Source of the DNA: Crotophaga sulcirostris
Taxonomy: Eukaryota; Chordata; Aves; Cuculiformes; Crotophagidae
Length of the DNA: 64,000 nt
Assembly: GCA_013397455.1 (NCBI GenBank)
Contig: VYZB01000079.1
Location: forward strand, 1,792,369-1,856,368
Direction: 5' to 3'
The notes below the pieces were generated by a model. The model was given only the letters and a program-made list of their open reading frames with translations, was not told where the DNA came from and made no database searches. Position numbers and translations under genes: made by a program. Below, piece by piece: positions 1 to 12,339 of this stretch (positions are counted from its first letter, which is position 1; each line of letters begins with the position of its first letter).

Positions 1-805
1 GTTTCTGAAAATACAGGTACATACCCCAGGCAGGCTTCCAATATATTTATAAATTACCCCCTACCATCACTGCTGCAGCAACTGGACAGGTATCTGCTGT
101 GTTAAATCGTATTAAAGTTGCACCTTAGTCCAACACAACACTGAATCTTGGACTATGCTTAGACAGTGCCACTGCCAGGGTGTTAAAGGAAGCCACTGGT
201 GACAGTCTCCAGCTACCTGGGTTGCATTTTCCAACAAGTAACCAGAGAAGGGTTGAGTTTGGTCCTCCACCCATGGAGGCCATGCAAAAATCAGAAATGG
301 CTGAGGCCTCCAGGGGTAGCCAGAAACTTATGGAAAGACCAGGAAAACCTTTTTCTCTCTAAAAGAGAGTACCGACTGCCCTACAGTGGACTACAGGTAG
401 ATATGGAAATGCTAACAGGTATCAGTGGGACTATCTGTCATGCAATGTCTAAAATCGGGTTGTGGTGAAGAGTAGGTGTATAGAGTGAGCTCACACATAG
501 TGCATATGAGAAGCTTTCTAGGGATAACAAGTTTATAGAATATATATATTTTCCCCCATATGGATTCCCAGCTGGACTTCCTTGCTGTCTTGGAAGACAC
601 CAACTTGCTAAAAACATCAAAAAATCAAAATCCAGGATCCTCCTAATTAGATGAGACCTTCAAAGGCAACTGCTGAGAGCTCAGCTACTTCTGTGGGCTT
701 ACCACTGCCTGACAGGACGGCACCAGGACCACGTGCATTTTTGTTTTCATTTGTTGCATTTTATCACCTGTTCATACTACCAAGCTGAAGGGAAGGAGGT
801 TCATA

Positions 806-844
806 GAAGAGAAGGAAGGTAAGAAGAGAAGGATGGTAAGAAGG
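806..844. repeat. 17-bp purine-rich tandem duplication
   Basis: Two adjacent 17-base units (806-822 and 823-839) differ at one position, followed by the first five bases of a third. All-purine except for T in a GGTAA motif. Probably replication slippage. Confidence 0.8.
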
Positions 845-1386
845 CAAACCTGTGGAGTCTCTGCCAGTCGTTCCACAGCTTCAGCTCTGGTGTCAGTCCT
901 CTGTCTGGCATTTAGACCCATCACTTTACTTTTCCTGCTCCTCTTCATGCCCATCACCCTGGCTCCTGTCCTGCCAGTTCTTCACTCCTCTTGCTGAGCA
1001 GAGTCCTTTGTGGGGCAAGGCCATCTCAAGGTGGAGCTGGCCACCAGAATGGTTTACAAAATAGCAAGCTATCCCAACCTGTATGGTTGGTGGCTTCCTG
1101 GGAAACTGGAAAAGAAAATTCCAAAGTTTAGACGACAGATTTAAAAAAAAACCACCAAAAAGTTCTTCAAATTTCTCTTATTTCTCTGCAGCTGTCTTTT
1201 TACACTCAGTTTTCAGAAGACACACAGTGAAATGAATACTAAGTCCCTCTGAAGTTCTGTGGACATCAAGCACTTATCTCTCCTGTCTTCCTTCAAAACT
1301 CCTGATCATAGAAAACAGACACACAAACACTCTAACATGTGTCATTCATTCCTTCATCTGTTGTCGTTTGGCTGGTGGTATTATTT

Positions 1387-1401
1387 GGGGGGGTGGGGGG
1401 G
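1387..1401 (+). repeat. G-rich tract (G7-T-G7)
   Basis: Two runs of seven G separated by one T. Long enough to form stacked guanine structures in principle, but probably low-complexity sequence. Confidence 0.8.
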
Positions 1402-1587
1402 AGTGGTTAAGTAGGATATAGTCTTTCTTCTGCGACTTATATACTGATTTTGAAATAATTAGGCAACCAAGTGAAGATCTTTTACAATCTGGTTTAAAGG
1501 TAGGGTTTTGGAAAGCAGACAATGAAATTATTATTATTTCGCTGCACAGCTGTGCTAAAGCGCAGGGGAAAGAGTGAAAAGACACTA

Positions 1588-1715
1588 GCATTTGTTTATT
1601 TGGCTTTCAATTGCTATGACAAAGCAGATAACAGCTTTGGTCTTGGACCACAATTGAGTTAATTGGTAACACCTCAAATTGTATGTCCTAAAAAATCTCC
1701 TAATTAGCAGCTAAG
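1588..1715. promoter_or_regulatory. Candidate conserved non-coding element
   Basis: An AT-rich island denser in transcription-factor-like words than its flanks: CAATTG twice, ACAAAG (SOX-type), TTAATTGG, CTAATTAG and AACACCTC. No open frame and no CpG. The appearance matches enhancer-like elements of vertebrate gene deserts, but conservation was not tested. Confidence 0.3.
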
Positions 1716-1857
1716 CACAGATGAACTAGGTAGCATTTGTTCCTTTGTGCTCCAAGAGGACCTGTGAATTCACAATAGACAGATAAACTTAAGATCCAAA
1801 AGCATCTAATTTAATGTGTATATGTGCCAGAAGTGATGCATGTATATGTGTGCATGT

Positions 1858-1955
1858 TCTTTCTTGTCCTGTGTCTGTACAGCACCTAGCACAGTGGGGC
1901 TGGGGTCCCTAGTGCATTCTTTAGACAACTGGGAACCAGTCTAATCTAATCTAAA
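1858..1955 (+). repeat. Decayed L2/CR1-like LINE 3' tail
   Basis: The words TCTGTACAGCACCTAGCACA and GTCCCTAG, in this order, resemble the 3' ends of ancient L2/CR1-type LINE families of amniotes. A short run of TAATC units (1941-1953) follows, as expected for the simple-repeat tail of these elements. Only the tail remains and no reverse transcriptase is nearby. Confidence 0.45.
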
Positions 1956-3169
1956 CTGAGTATTTTCCAGGAGACTTCTACTGCCTCTGGCCATCACTGG
2001 GTCAGGGTCTGCTGGGAGATGTTTGTTGTTGCCTCCTCTGTTTAATTTCTGAGTATTCCCAGGGAGATTCTCTTTGCTCTTTCATTTACTACCCAAGCCT
2101 CTCGTACCACGGGAAGGTACTCAGAGCATCGTGGGAAGAAACGGGCCAAATATGAGAGTGAAGGGGCTGGGAAGGAAAATGCAGGTATGTTGAAGAACCT
2201 GATGTGAAGACATGTTCTCTAAGAAGGTGATTTCTGGGGACAGTAGAAATTATACATCTGGGTCAGTAACTCAGACAACCAAAGTGCACGCTGTAACACC
2301 TGGACACTGCTGGCATTGTGATGACAGTTTACAACATAGCAAGGAGGCATAGTTGGAGTCCTTTAGCATATTTCTGCAATACACATCCAGAATCAGAGGT
2401 TAGTATCTCTTACCTGCATGATGGCCCCCAAAAATGAGTTCGTGCATCTCAGTCCATCATTCTTTTAGTGAATGTCTGCAGAATAAGGCCATAGCAGGAT
2501 GGCTGGTGTTGCTAGTGATCAACATCTTTGCCACAAAAGAGGAAGACTGGTAACTCATGAAGCCAGCAGCTGTGTTTCAGAAACAAACAGTATCTGTGAC
2601 ACCTAAAGCTGACTGCTAAAAGCAGGAGGCAGTAAGACCAACACTTAAAAATTTCAGAAAGGACTGCTGGATGCAGCAGCAGAAGACAAGACAATGGCAA
2701 AGCATTTTCCCAAAATGCAAAATTAGTCCTCCTGTAGAGATGGATGAGGGAGGAATTTTGCAGCAGCTGTCCACAATGCCTTCTTTCTCCTTTCTTTCTC
2801 TAAAGCACTAACATGGACAGAAAGGCCTGGTTGCCCCCTCCTGTCTGTTTCCTGAGCCACATGAACCCTTCAGCAACTCCAGTCTACCTGCCACGAGTTG
2901 GATGTGAGGTGTGGGGAGCTGGGGACCCAGTCTCTTGGTAATGTCAATAACACCATCCCAGGGATGGGAAGATGGGAAGACATTAGTCCTCTACCTAGAC
3001 TGATGGAGTGAGACAGGACACATCCTGCTAGAGGAAAAGATTTGTTAGATGCAAGTGTCTTCCCTCCAGCTCTCTCCTGCAGCTGGTGATACACAGCCAG
3101 TGCCATAAGGCCAGCAAGTGCTTAACAAAAGTCCTTCTTCGGGCACTCCTTGCTCTGCTGTTTGCACGG
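1956..3169. other. Non-coding stretch, nothing recognised
   Basis: No exon, repeat family or regulatory cluster stands out. The longest frames, about 60-85 codons, lie on the minus strand and lack protein-like features. Confidence 0.6.
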
Positions 3170-3370
3170 CTGTACAAGGCAGATTGCTGTCTCTTATTAA
3201 CTAAATAAACAAGCAGCAAAAGTTGAGCAAAATGAAAACACGTAGACAGCTTGTCTGCAAATAGAGACAAACGCCTCCATCGCATGGTTGCACCCAGCTG
3301 TCTGGCTGTTACCTGCTTAAACGGCTTTAATTTTGCATTAAGGTCAATGCAGTTGTAGTTTCTCCTCCCG
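3170..3370. promoter_or_regulatory. Candidate conserved non-coding element
   Basis: Contains TTAACTAAATAAACAA, a small inverted repeat AGACA-GCT-TGTCT near 3244, and GGCTTTAATTTTGCATTAAGG, which combines homeodomain and POU-like words. Sharp change from GC-richer flanks. Enhancer-like by appearance only. Confidence 0.28.
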
Positions 3371-4459
3371 GGTGGAAAACCTGGCTAATGAAAAACTCAG
3401 GTTTGTATTGAGCCCACTTTGATGAGCCAGCCAAGTAGTTTTCAGAAGCCAAAGCAGGTGCCCGGGTCTTTCTTCCACAAGGGTGAGTCCCCAGCCTGGA
3501 CCACTGAAGCGGGGCTGAGCAGGCACAGTAGCCAGCATTGGAGGGTAAATGATTCTCTGCAGTTGCCCACTGAAATGACAAGGTACCTCCAGTTTTCAGT
3601 CAGGGCATTCTCTTGCTTAATCTCACTCGGCAAGAAGTGCAAATTGTCCCTGTCTCTATGCCAGACCTGCCCAGGTCTGCACTCCTTCTTCCTGATTTCC
3701 CTGTGCTGGAAAGGATATTTATTTACATCTAGCAAAGGGTATTTATTCAGCTTATGCATCCCTTCCTCCTACAACTTACACAGCTCTCCTCTGGGAATAT
3801 AGATGGGATGAGTAAACTGTCTTTATATGTAGTCTGAGAGATTTGACTTTGAGTTTCATTTATTACTCCTGTTTCTTTTAGCTTCTCCTTTCCAAAGATC
3901 AGAGTTCCTGACCAAGTTTTGATGCAGCCTGTGAGGAAGACAAACATAGCTAGACTATGATTGCTTGTGCATAGGAAGCTATTTGTTCCTGAACCACATC
4001 CTCCATGTTACTCCAGGCAGAATCAAACAAACTCCTTGTCTTGCATGCCTTCGAAGATCTGAAGATAATTTAAAATATCAAGACATTGATTCACTAAACA
4101 TCATTGGCCTGCTTATATGTGGGCAGGCAAAGTCACCCATTATTGCTGATTTATTACCCGTAGGTGCCTCTTTGATCTTCTCCAACGTTGTGTACTCAAT
4201 ATCCTCCTCCCATGAGGCAGCTGGGAGGACAGCCCTATCAAGACATTCACATTATTGTGTCTTATGATTCATGTCCATAGGATCGTCTCCGCTTAGACAC
4301 TATATCTCACTGGATTCAGGGGAATCTTCCAGAGCCCTACAATATATGCAAAACCAGAAGTTCCTCTTGGATTGAAAAATTATGATACCAGCACCTCTAA
4401 ATTGCTTTTAGCGGCTTTCTGTGCTGCCTCCATCTCAGAAGTGCTTAGTTTGCTGACAA
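3371..4459. other. Non-coding stretch with one weak exon-like pair
   Basis: An acceptor-like TTTTCAG (to 3445) and a donor-like GG/GTGAGT (3481-3488) enclose 37 bases. A 127-codon plus frame (3419-3802) runs through both sites against a 105-codon minus frame, so neither is persuasive. No gene is called. Confidence 0.5.
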
Positions 4460-4602
4460 AAATCATAGACTCATACACATTGGAGATGGAAAAGCCCTGC
4501 TAGGTTCAGCTAGTCCATTTCTCCTACCAGGGAAGGAATATTCCCAGCAATCTGTTTTCCCTGCTACTTTGTCTTGTCTATTTTTAAACATTCCATGTAG
4601 CA
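4460..4602 (-). repeat. CR1 LINE 3' fragment, minus orientation
   Basis: On the plus strand this begins AATCATAGACTCATA, the reverse complement of the ATTCTATGA-type microsatellite tail that ends CR1 elements. Next come worn matches to the rest of the CR1 3' region: 'GGAGATGGAAAAG', 'CTAGTCCATTTCTCCTACC' and 'TTTGTCTTGTCTATTTTTAAA'. The match is heavily mutated, so the copy is old. As in most CR1 copies only the 3' end survives. Supports a sauropsid source. Confidence 0.65.
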
Positions 4603-4710
4603 AAAAATACATTTAGATTGTCAGGATTTCAGAGCCAAGTTAGCTGTGGAAGTACCAGCTGTAGCCTAACCTGCTTTGTCTGGTGGCAGCAGCTAAATTG
4701 CTCTCTGCTG

Positions 4711-4764
4711 CCTTTGAAGTCAATGGTAAAAGTCTTATTGGCTTCTGTGGGAGCATTCTCAAGC
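4711..4764. repeat. Old sauropsid interspersed repeat piece
   Basis: The paired words TTTGAAGTCAATGG and TTGGCTTCTGTGGGAG resemble a dispersed motif (GAAGTCAATGGGAG and its complement) frequent in turtle and archosaur DNA. Family name not assigned; inferred from pattern memory. Confidence 0.35.
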
Positions 4765-6197
4765 CTTTGGTACGGATGATTAGAGCAAATAGCTATGGAG
4801 CACTGATAAGCCATTCTTATACTATCGCTTTCCAGGCCGTAACTGCATTTTAATAGGCAAGAAATTGTCTCAGTAACAGCCAGGGTGCAATAATAGCAAA
4901 GTTATGTGAAGCACACAACAGACTGGGTCTGCACAGAATTGACTCCTGCCATGACCATACAAAATTGTATCCACAAGCCCAAGCAGGTTTGTTGGAGTAC
5001 GTGATCCAAGGGGAACAGGCAGAGGCAGTCCCTTTTGTACCTCCTCAAACTGTTGAATCTGCTGGAGGTCAGTTCAACTTGTATATAGCCCCAAAGTGTT
5101 TTCCCTTTTCAACAGATTTGAACATTGTGAATGAAGGGGGCTGGGCACATCAAGGCATCCTTTTACCTGCCTTTCACACCTTGGTCAGAACATAGCATAG
5201 GTATGGCAATGCCCATAGCAAAATAAAGCAAAAACAGGTTAACTGTTGAATCATAACAGTTAAGAAGTTGCTATATAAAATTTCACTCACCTTCTCCAGG
5301 AAAAAAAAAAGGTCAACTGCTACCCCACGAGATGGAGCACTCGGTGGTGGTGGTGACGCAGCCCTGACGAAGCTTGGCCCTTTGCTTTCTCTTTTTATTT
5401 CAGTGACAATGGCAGGTAGTGGGAGCCAGGGTTGGATTTAATTTAACAGTTGTTGTGCTCTGCTGGGATGGCTTTCTCTGCCTCCACATTTCCTGTCTGG
5501 AAGTTCTCCCAAAAGGATGAATTAACCAATATATGACCTGTATGGGAAATGCACTTTATTGAAGCTATTTTTCTAGGGTGGAGCTGAACAGCTGTTTAAC
5601 AGCGGATAGCTGCACTACGTGAGAGACTGTAAAAACACACAAAATGAACTGTTTTCAGGTACAACTGGGCTGTGAGGAAGCAGAAGGTAATTACGTCAAA
5701 CTATAATTTTTGCTTGTACGCAGAGGGTAGCATCCTCGTGTAGCAAAGTGTGCCAGCATTGGGTACCACAGCATGACAGTCAGCACAGGGAAAAGGACCT
5801 TGATTTTACTTTCCCCATAGGACCTTCTTGTGCCATAAACACAGAGAGATTAACAGCATCCCTGCAAACCCTGGATCCTGGCAAGGAAAACCCATGTGCT
5901 AAAGCTACATAAGCATAGAGTCCTATCCAAAAACTGCTTAGTTTGACACGACGGAAACAGCAAGTGACATAGCTCTGGTGTCACTATGGGGACAGCTGTG
6001 CCTGAGATCAAGTATAGTTCAATCCTTTTTTCCATACACAGTCCCACCAGCGATGGCTCCAGCCCCAGGTCGCAAAGGAGCATCTCTGGGTGGCAGCAAA
6101 CAGCAGCACAGCTCAGGCAACATCAACATGAAAGATGGAAGCACCCAGCATCTCTGTCCAGAAGCCCCATTAAAGCCTCTGCTCCCCATGCCATCTC
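4765..6197. other. Non-coding stretch with minor simple repeats
   Basis: Contains an A10 run near 5300 and a short GGT repeat at 5343-5355. No exon-like or regulatory cluster recognised; frames are all under 83 codons. Confidence 0.6.
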
Positions 6198-6218
6198 TTT
6201 TTTTTTTTTTTTTTTTTT
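6198..6218 (+). repeat. Poly-T tract (21 bases)
   Basis: Uninterrupted run of T. It could be the tail of a minus-strand retroposed sequence, but no recognisable body adjoins it. Confidence 0.85.
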
Positions 6219-6289
6219 AAAAAGCCTAACGTAGAACACTAACCAGATTTACCATGAGTTTCCTGTGTGCACATGAGTTATATGCACAG

Positions 6290-6450
6290 TAAGTGTCCCA
6301 TCATCATGAATTCTGCCAGTGAGCTACTTTTAATAGCACTGATCATAGGGAATTCATTTGGTCTTCATATAGCTGTCACCTGTATTACCAGCACGATTTC
6401 ATTCTAATTTAGCGTTACTTAATGGTGAAGATAAAGTTAAGTGTTAGCCA
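6290..6450. promoter_or_regulatory. Candidate conserved non-coding element
   Basis: AT-rich island with CATCATGAATTC, TTTTAATAG, TCTAATTTAG and GTTACTTAATGG words and almost no CpG. No frame of note. Judged by texture only. Confidence 0.25.
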
Positions 6451-7014
6451 TGTGGGTTTTTTCTTGGCTTCTCTCTCTCTCTGACACAGGAAGAGAGTGA
6501 CTGCAGGGTATTTTATGACCAATAATTCAAAAGAGCAGGGAAAAGAAGGAGCAGCAAATATCAGCTGCTTGTCAATCATCCACAGTCTTCCAGCTCAAAT
6601 GGTTATACCTGGACCTCTGATCTTTTCTTCTGCCATCTCTGATCTTCTGTTTGTTTGGAGTTCTTTAGGGACTGCAACCATCAAAAATATATTTTTTAAA
6701 GGTTCAGGTTTAAGAAACCTGCAGTGGTTACCTACAATGATGGGAAAATGTGGTGCAGAAAGCCACACCTAATGGCTACAGTACAGCAGCCAAAATACAG
6801 CCAGCCTGTTGGGGTGGTGATGATGGGGTACCCTACAAGCTGGCTGAACACAGGAAAATGATGTGGAGAAATGGGATGGTTTTTATAGTATCAGTTATAC
6901 AGCAACAAGTGATTTGTCTTCCTAAGCCCCTGTGCCCCCCTCTTTTTCCCCAGCTCGGAAAGGTAATCATTCTGTATATATTGCTAGCTTGTTTAAACTG
7001 GAGATGAAAAGCTA
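6451..7014. other. Non-coding stretch, no gene seen
   Basis: A CT run of about six units lies at 6469-6482. A 91-codon plus frame (6497-6772) has no recognisable domain. Nothing else supported. Confidence 0.55.
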
Positions 7015-7250
7015 CAAAAGTACAACTTAATTGAACCCTGTATTGTGTTATTACAAATGCTGCCAACCTCACTTGCAGTCCATTATCAGAGGGTTCTGCT
7101 GAATGCTTTAATTAAAGACAATAAGGCTAATAGAAAGGCATCATTTTCCTGTCTTCAGCACTGCTGGAGAGTTGGGGCTGATGAGATTATTTCCCGCTAA
7201 TGCTCTTCTGTTGTTGTTTTTAAATCTTTTTCTCCCCATGGTTTGCAAAT
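7015..7250. promoter_or_regulatory. Candidate conserved non-coding element
   Basis: Contains CTTAATTGAA, GCTTTAATTAAAGACAATAAGGCTAATAG (read in pieces between 7104 and 7132) and CCGCTAATGC. The perfect CTTTAATTAAAG palindrome and ACAATA SOX-like word are typical of homeodomain/SOX enhancers. Not tested by alignment. Confidence 0.33.
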
Positions 7251-7589
7251 ACTGTCTGAACCTGAGTTGTACAAGATTCATTAAGAACAAGGAAAAAATC
7301 ATGTTTTTTCTGAAATGCTCGCTGATATTTGACAAGAAGAGCCCCTCTTCCACATGACCCCTGGTGCCTCACCCCGACTTTTGCTGCCTTTTTCTTTCAC
7401 ATCCAGCCCCAGTGAAAGAAAGACTTCCCTGCACAGGCACAGGTATTTATACAAACTGACTTAAGGATGCACTCTGCCCGCGGCACCCATCTCCAGCCCT
7501 CCTGTTTGCAGAGAGGACAGCATGATGACAGTGCTACTTGCCAGAGGGCAGGATCCAGCCCAGAGTGAGTAATGCAGCACCTCACCATA

Positions 7590-7715
7590 ATTAACATGCT
7601 GCTTACTAATGGCCCATATGTGCCATCTCTATTTACTTTCATACTGATAGTATTAATGATACCAAACCTGCAGTGTTTCCAAAGCCAATTAAAGCAGTCT
7701 CGCTGTGCAACTTTT
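7590..7715. promoter_or_regulatory. Candidate conserved non-coding element
   Basis: A compact AT-rich block with ACCATAATTAACATG, GTATTAATGATACC and CCAATTAAAGCAG. Several TAAT cores within about 120 bases and no CpG until GCTCGCTG-like sequence at the right margin. Confidence 0.28.
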
Positions 7716-8505
7716 TTCCTCCAGCTTTGGTCCAAAGAGGCAGAAGAAGTGTGGGACAACACAAGAAGGCATCAGTGAGGATCACCATGAGGAAGGGAAG
7801 GTGCATAGCTGAGGGGTGTAGCCAAGGTGCTGGGGGTGGAGGACTTGACACAAGGGAGATGGGAAAGTTTTGCAGTGGGGCAGTTCTGCTTGTCTGCCCA
7901 TAAGGGAGTGTGCTGAGGGATAAGGGAGGCAGGATGGTCTCTTCCTCTGGATACACACCATTCCCTGTTTGCACATCCTGCCTTCAAAGACATTTGCATG
8001 GGCTTGACCTCCTCCACCCCACACATGTAATAGCATAAATATGGTGGGATGCAAAGAGGGGAATGGGAAATCACCTGGTGCTTATCATATGCAAGCATTT
8101 ACAGGGCAGACACATCCATCCACCAGCAAACAGGCTGAGCCATCGACTTCTCATACACCAGCCACAAAACAGTTAAAACTTCACTAATGATCCAAGCCAT
8201 ATTTGAACAAGAGACCTGATGGCAATTGGCATTGTAGTCCTGCTGTGAATAAGCCAAACCATCCAGTCCTACTGTGATTAAAAACTCCTTCTTGGGCAAG
8301 GGAACAAGCAGCCAGGTGCTAAGTAGCTGAACTTTGCCCCAGCAAGGAGGAGAGCAAAGCACTAAGCACTGAGCCAGCCCAGTTTGCCAAGACTTTTATA
8401 GGGAAGGAACTTTTACAATTAAATCCAGCAAAAGGTTTCTTCCACTGTGAGCCTCTGAACACAGGTTGAAAGAAGCAGAGTTGAACGTGGAAGCCAAGTT
8501 GAGGA
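7716..8505. other. Non-coding stretch, overlapping chance frames
   Basis: Open frames of 76-121 codons overlap on both strands here without sharing a frame or motif. This is typical of stop-poor GC-richer DNA rather than exons. No repeat family recognised. Confidence 0.55.
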
Positions 8506-8550
8506 AATAAAAAAAAAATTAAAAAAGAGAAAAAAAAAAAGAAGAAAAAG
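8506..8550 (+). repeat. A-rich low-complexity tract
   Basis: Runs of A broken by G and TT over about 45 bases. Simple sequence. Confidence 0.75.
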
Positions 8551-8704
8551 TCTTGATCTGAAGGTAGCAGGCTCAAAGTATGTAGGAACCCCATCAAGTG
8601 ACTGAATGAGAACAGCGAGAGGCAGGCAAAGACCACAACTCCTCCCTGGGTAAAGGATGAAGCTGTAATGTGGAGCAGACTGACCTAGTTACATATTTCT
8701 TCTT

Positions 8705-8726
8705 CTCTCTCTCTCTCTCTCTCTCT
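8705..8726 (+). repeat. CT microsatellite (11 units)
   Basis: Pure CT dinucleotide repeat, followed by GCTGCAG. The tract would act as an excellent polypyrimidine stretch for a plus-strand 3' splice site ending at 8733; see findings. Confidence 0.9.
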
Positions 8727-8733
8727 GCTGCAG

Positions 8734-11700
8734 TTGCCAGGCTGGGATGCTGCAAAGGAAATTGTAAATTAAGTTTCTGCTAGCCAAGCCAAACGAAGGA
8801 GAAACCAGGACCTCTGAAGATGTAGGCATCTCAGGCAGCACCATCTCAGGCCCATTTGGAGAAAAGTCATTTACCTGTGCTACAACTACCCGTCTAAGGT
8901 GGCTCTCCTTGTCACATCCTTCCCATCCAGGCTTCCTTCATGTGTTGGCAGCTGCATGGCAATTTTGGCACAGTAGGGAAGTGGCCCATAGCCTGGTGGC
9001 ATTTGCAGCTCCATCCCCCTGAGCACGCAGCAGAGGCACATACTAATTAAACAGACTCTCCATCTTCCTGATCTGCAGATGAAGCAAAGGAGCCTTTCCC
9101 TGAGCCAGCAGGATTCTGCAGCCCCAGTTGCTGGAGAGGCACTGCAGAAAGCAGATCTGCCCTGTGCTGTTATAGAGCCAGCAAGTATGAAGGTGACACA
9201 GTACCATCAGATATAGATGTGCTACAAACAAAGTGCTGCTGATACCCTTAGTTCTTGTTGAGTTGGGAAAAGAGAGGACAGGGAACAGTGTCTTTCACTC
9301 ACTGAGTGCATTGCTGGGGGCAGGAGCCCTCTGACAGCCTTTACAATCATTCCCAAATACATACACGTGCTACTGGAGTGGGGCAGCAAGAACAACTTTC
9401 TGGCTGCTGTGGGGCCCTGCTCCTCTCTGCACTTAAGTATAGTACCCTTGCAAAGTCAGCTCCCCAACTGCGCCTGGATTTTCCCAATATGTGGCAGAGC
9501 TTATTTGACTATGGCACACAGGACATGTCAGGCTGAGTTGGCACAAATTCCATCATGCTCCTGCAGTCAGCACTGGAGGTTGGTGGGCTGCCAGGAATTC
9601 CAGGCACGACTATGGGTTTTGGTCCCTTTTGTAGCCCAACGATGCGCAAGGATACCCATACTCAGTGGAGGCCAGGTAGTTTGGAGAAGCACCTAAGATT
9701 TGAATCCCTTCACCCCAGATCTTCAAAGCATCCAGCATTATGCAGACTGACAATCTGACAAACTTAAACCATAACCCAGCAAGTTGAGATGGGGTGCAGG
9801 GAAACCTCTGCTCTTGGTGAGCAATTAGATAAAGCAGCAGCTGCCATGAGAGACAAGAGAAACTACCAAGGGAAACATTTCCAAAAGATGAGCAAACCCT
9901 TTGCTGAAGACAGTATTTTTGAAGAATCAGTGCTAAATGTAAGAGCTTTAATGACTTGTGGGGAGCCTCCAGTCTATAATGTCTAGCTAGAAATGAGGGG
10001 AAAAGAACACTGAAACCTTCTGAACTTTACACCATGTGAAACTACTGATGGGGCTTTTTTGGCTCAGGAGTACTTTTGACATGTGCACATCTCATCCTTA
10101 ATGAAAAAATGCTTTGATAGGGGAGAATTGGGGGTGACTGCAAGGATATGCACACTGTCAGTCATAGCTACCCTCTCCAACTGAAACAACGGATCTCCAG
10201 AAAAGGAGTGGTTCAATTACTGGGGCAGATGTTAAACAAATATGAAGCCAGACAAAGTGGATTTTGTAAACGGTTGCTGTGACTGCACTTTCCACCATCA
10301 CTCACTCATTTAAAGCCCTGCTCCTCCCTCATCAGCACAGTGAAAATCAGAATCTTTCACCCATCAGAATTGGGTAAAAGAAGAGTTTTGCTAATATGTT
10401 ATGGGTTTATCTCTCTGGATTATCTGAGGTGGTGCTGGGTCCTGTGAACAACCTGGTAGAGTATTTTTTCCAATGCACCAAATAAACCTTGCTTGCAGGG
10501 ATGCATTTTTCCACACCTCAGCAGTCCTGAGAATTCTACACTACAAGAAGATTTACCCAAAGCAAACCCCCTCTCCCTTCCCTTGCATTTTTCAGCTGTG
10601 TTTCACAACCCACAATACTTACAGAGGTATGGTGTCATACAGAATTGCCAGTACCTGCGTGGAGGTACCAAGACTGCTGTACCATGCAAGGGGTGCAGTG
10701 CCCTAAGCAGGGAGAAGGGGCTGCCAGAGGAGCCTGCATCCCACTGCCCCATTCAGTTTGCAAGGGATGGCAGGAAACCAGCAGCCATACAGCTGGGGCC
10801 AGCACAATGGGCTGGCACTCTCATCAAGCAGGAGGGTAATTAGGGGGCACTTCTTCAAACACAGCTGCCTGTGCTATTCGAAAGCCACCACACGTTTGCT
10901 CTGAACGGGGAACGTTGTGCCCCACAAGTGCAGAAGCAAAACCACCCCCTTCCCTTGCTGCTGCCTCAAATGAAATCTTCAAACCCAGCAATCCTTTCAG
11001 AAAGGTCGGTGGTTGGTCACCACTTTCCAGCCTTCCCAACCCACAATTTGCTCTACGAGCATCTTGAACGGAGAGAAAAGGGTGGGTCATTATAGACTTG
11101 TCCTCAGGAAGAGATAAACCCATTCCATGTATTAATAAACTCTACAATCATCACTGCTTGAAACTGGGTGTTTATGAGAACTGGTTCCTCTGTAAGAGTT
11201 GCACAAACACAATGCAGGGTGAATACCAGATTCAATAGGTGAACCAAAAGATTTGGAGAAAGAAACATTATGATCCATAAGCTTAGATTTGAGGCAAATC
11301 TCATTTTTGAGGGGGAAGCAAAATAAAACAATATTCAACATGGGGCAACTACATATAATTCATTCAACCCGGGAAGGAATTTATTTTAAACTGACTTATT
11401 ATTTGACCCTTCTATTTTGTCATAAAAAATGAGGTCATCTTTCTCCTTTTAACTGAAAAAGACTGCCAAAATAGAAGTTTCACCTGGTAAAGAAAAGACA
11501 CATCCCATCCTGAAAGATGCAGACCAAGCCTTCCACCCTCTCCGACCCAACTCCCTGCATCTCTCACCAATGACACACGCTGACTCCAATTCATAAGCAG
11601 TTTCCATCCTCCTGCAGCTCCACTAATTGGCAAATTTACTGTGCAATATGTGTATTTTTCCCATGTCTGCAAGACCAGGACTTTTCTCCCCAGTCCCTTC

Positions 11701-12339
11701 CTCTTCTGCTCCCCAGTCCCCCCACATCTGCCTTTCTGCTCAGAAGTCCTTCTCATCATTTCCCACATGCACACAAATACACTTATTTTCATCTGTACAG
11801 TCTGACCAGCTTCCTCAGTAGTTTTTCATATGTGCAAACTCAATAAACAATGGAGATGTGCCACCACTTAGTCATTTTCTCAGCTTGTTGCACAAGGAGC
11901 AATTTGGAATGAGGACCCAAGGTGGCAAGGGGCTGCATCCTCCCTCCCAAAGGCTGACAAACGGCAGCACTCCTGCTCCCCCTGTCTCCCACCGACCCGC
12001 CCTCCAGTTTTCCAGCAAAGACTCACTTCACAAAATTTAATTACTCTGCTAACATGTCCCATATGCTCTGTGGCAGGCAGGGAAGGCTTTAATTACATCT
12101 GTTTCAAACATACTGGGGAGCACTGATTCCCCATCTCCCAGGGACCCAACACAGCACCCGTGGGGATGCGGGTGCTGCCAGAACCATAATGGTGCCTCAG
12201 CATCAGACACTGAGTACCAAAATATCCTGTTCCCTCCTTCTACCCCTCCACACAAACATCCATAGCCCACAGCAGGGCTGCAGACATCGAAGGGTGCTCT
12301 ACTCTCTAGAGGAAAGCAAATCGTCCCTCTTACAAAGTG
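8734..12339. other. Long non-coding stretch, nothing recognised
   Basis: About 3.6 kb with no identified exon, repeat family or island. The longest frame (11412-11792 minus, 126 codons) has no domain and no flanking splice sites I trust. Slightly AT-richer near 11100-11450. Confidence 0.6.

Larger units (their letters stand above)
1..1587. other. Non-coding stretch, no gene seen
   Basis: Mixed-composition DNA without recognisable exon or repeat family. It holds a 17-base purine tandem at 806-844 and a G-rich tract at 1387-1401, listed separately. The longest open frames are 81-89 codons and look like chance. Confidence 0.6.

Noticed and set aside
3446..3482. Possible 37-base exon between an acceptor-like and a GG/GTGAGT donor-like site
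   Set aside because: No continuing reading frame to neighbouring exons and a weak pyrimidine tract.
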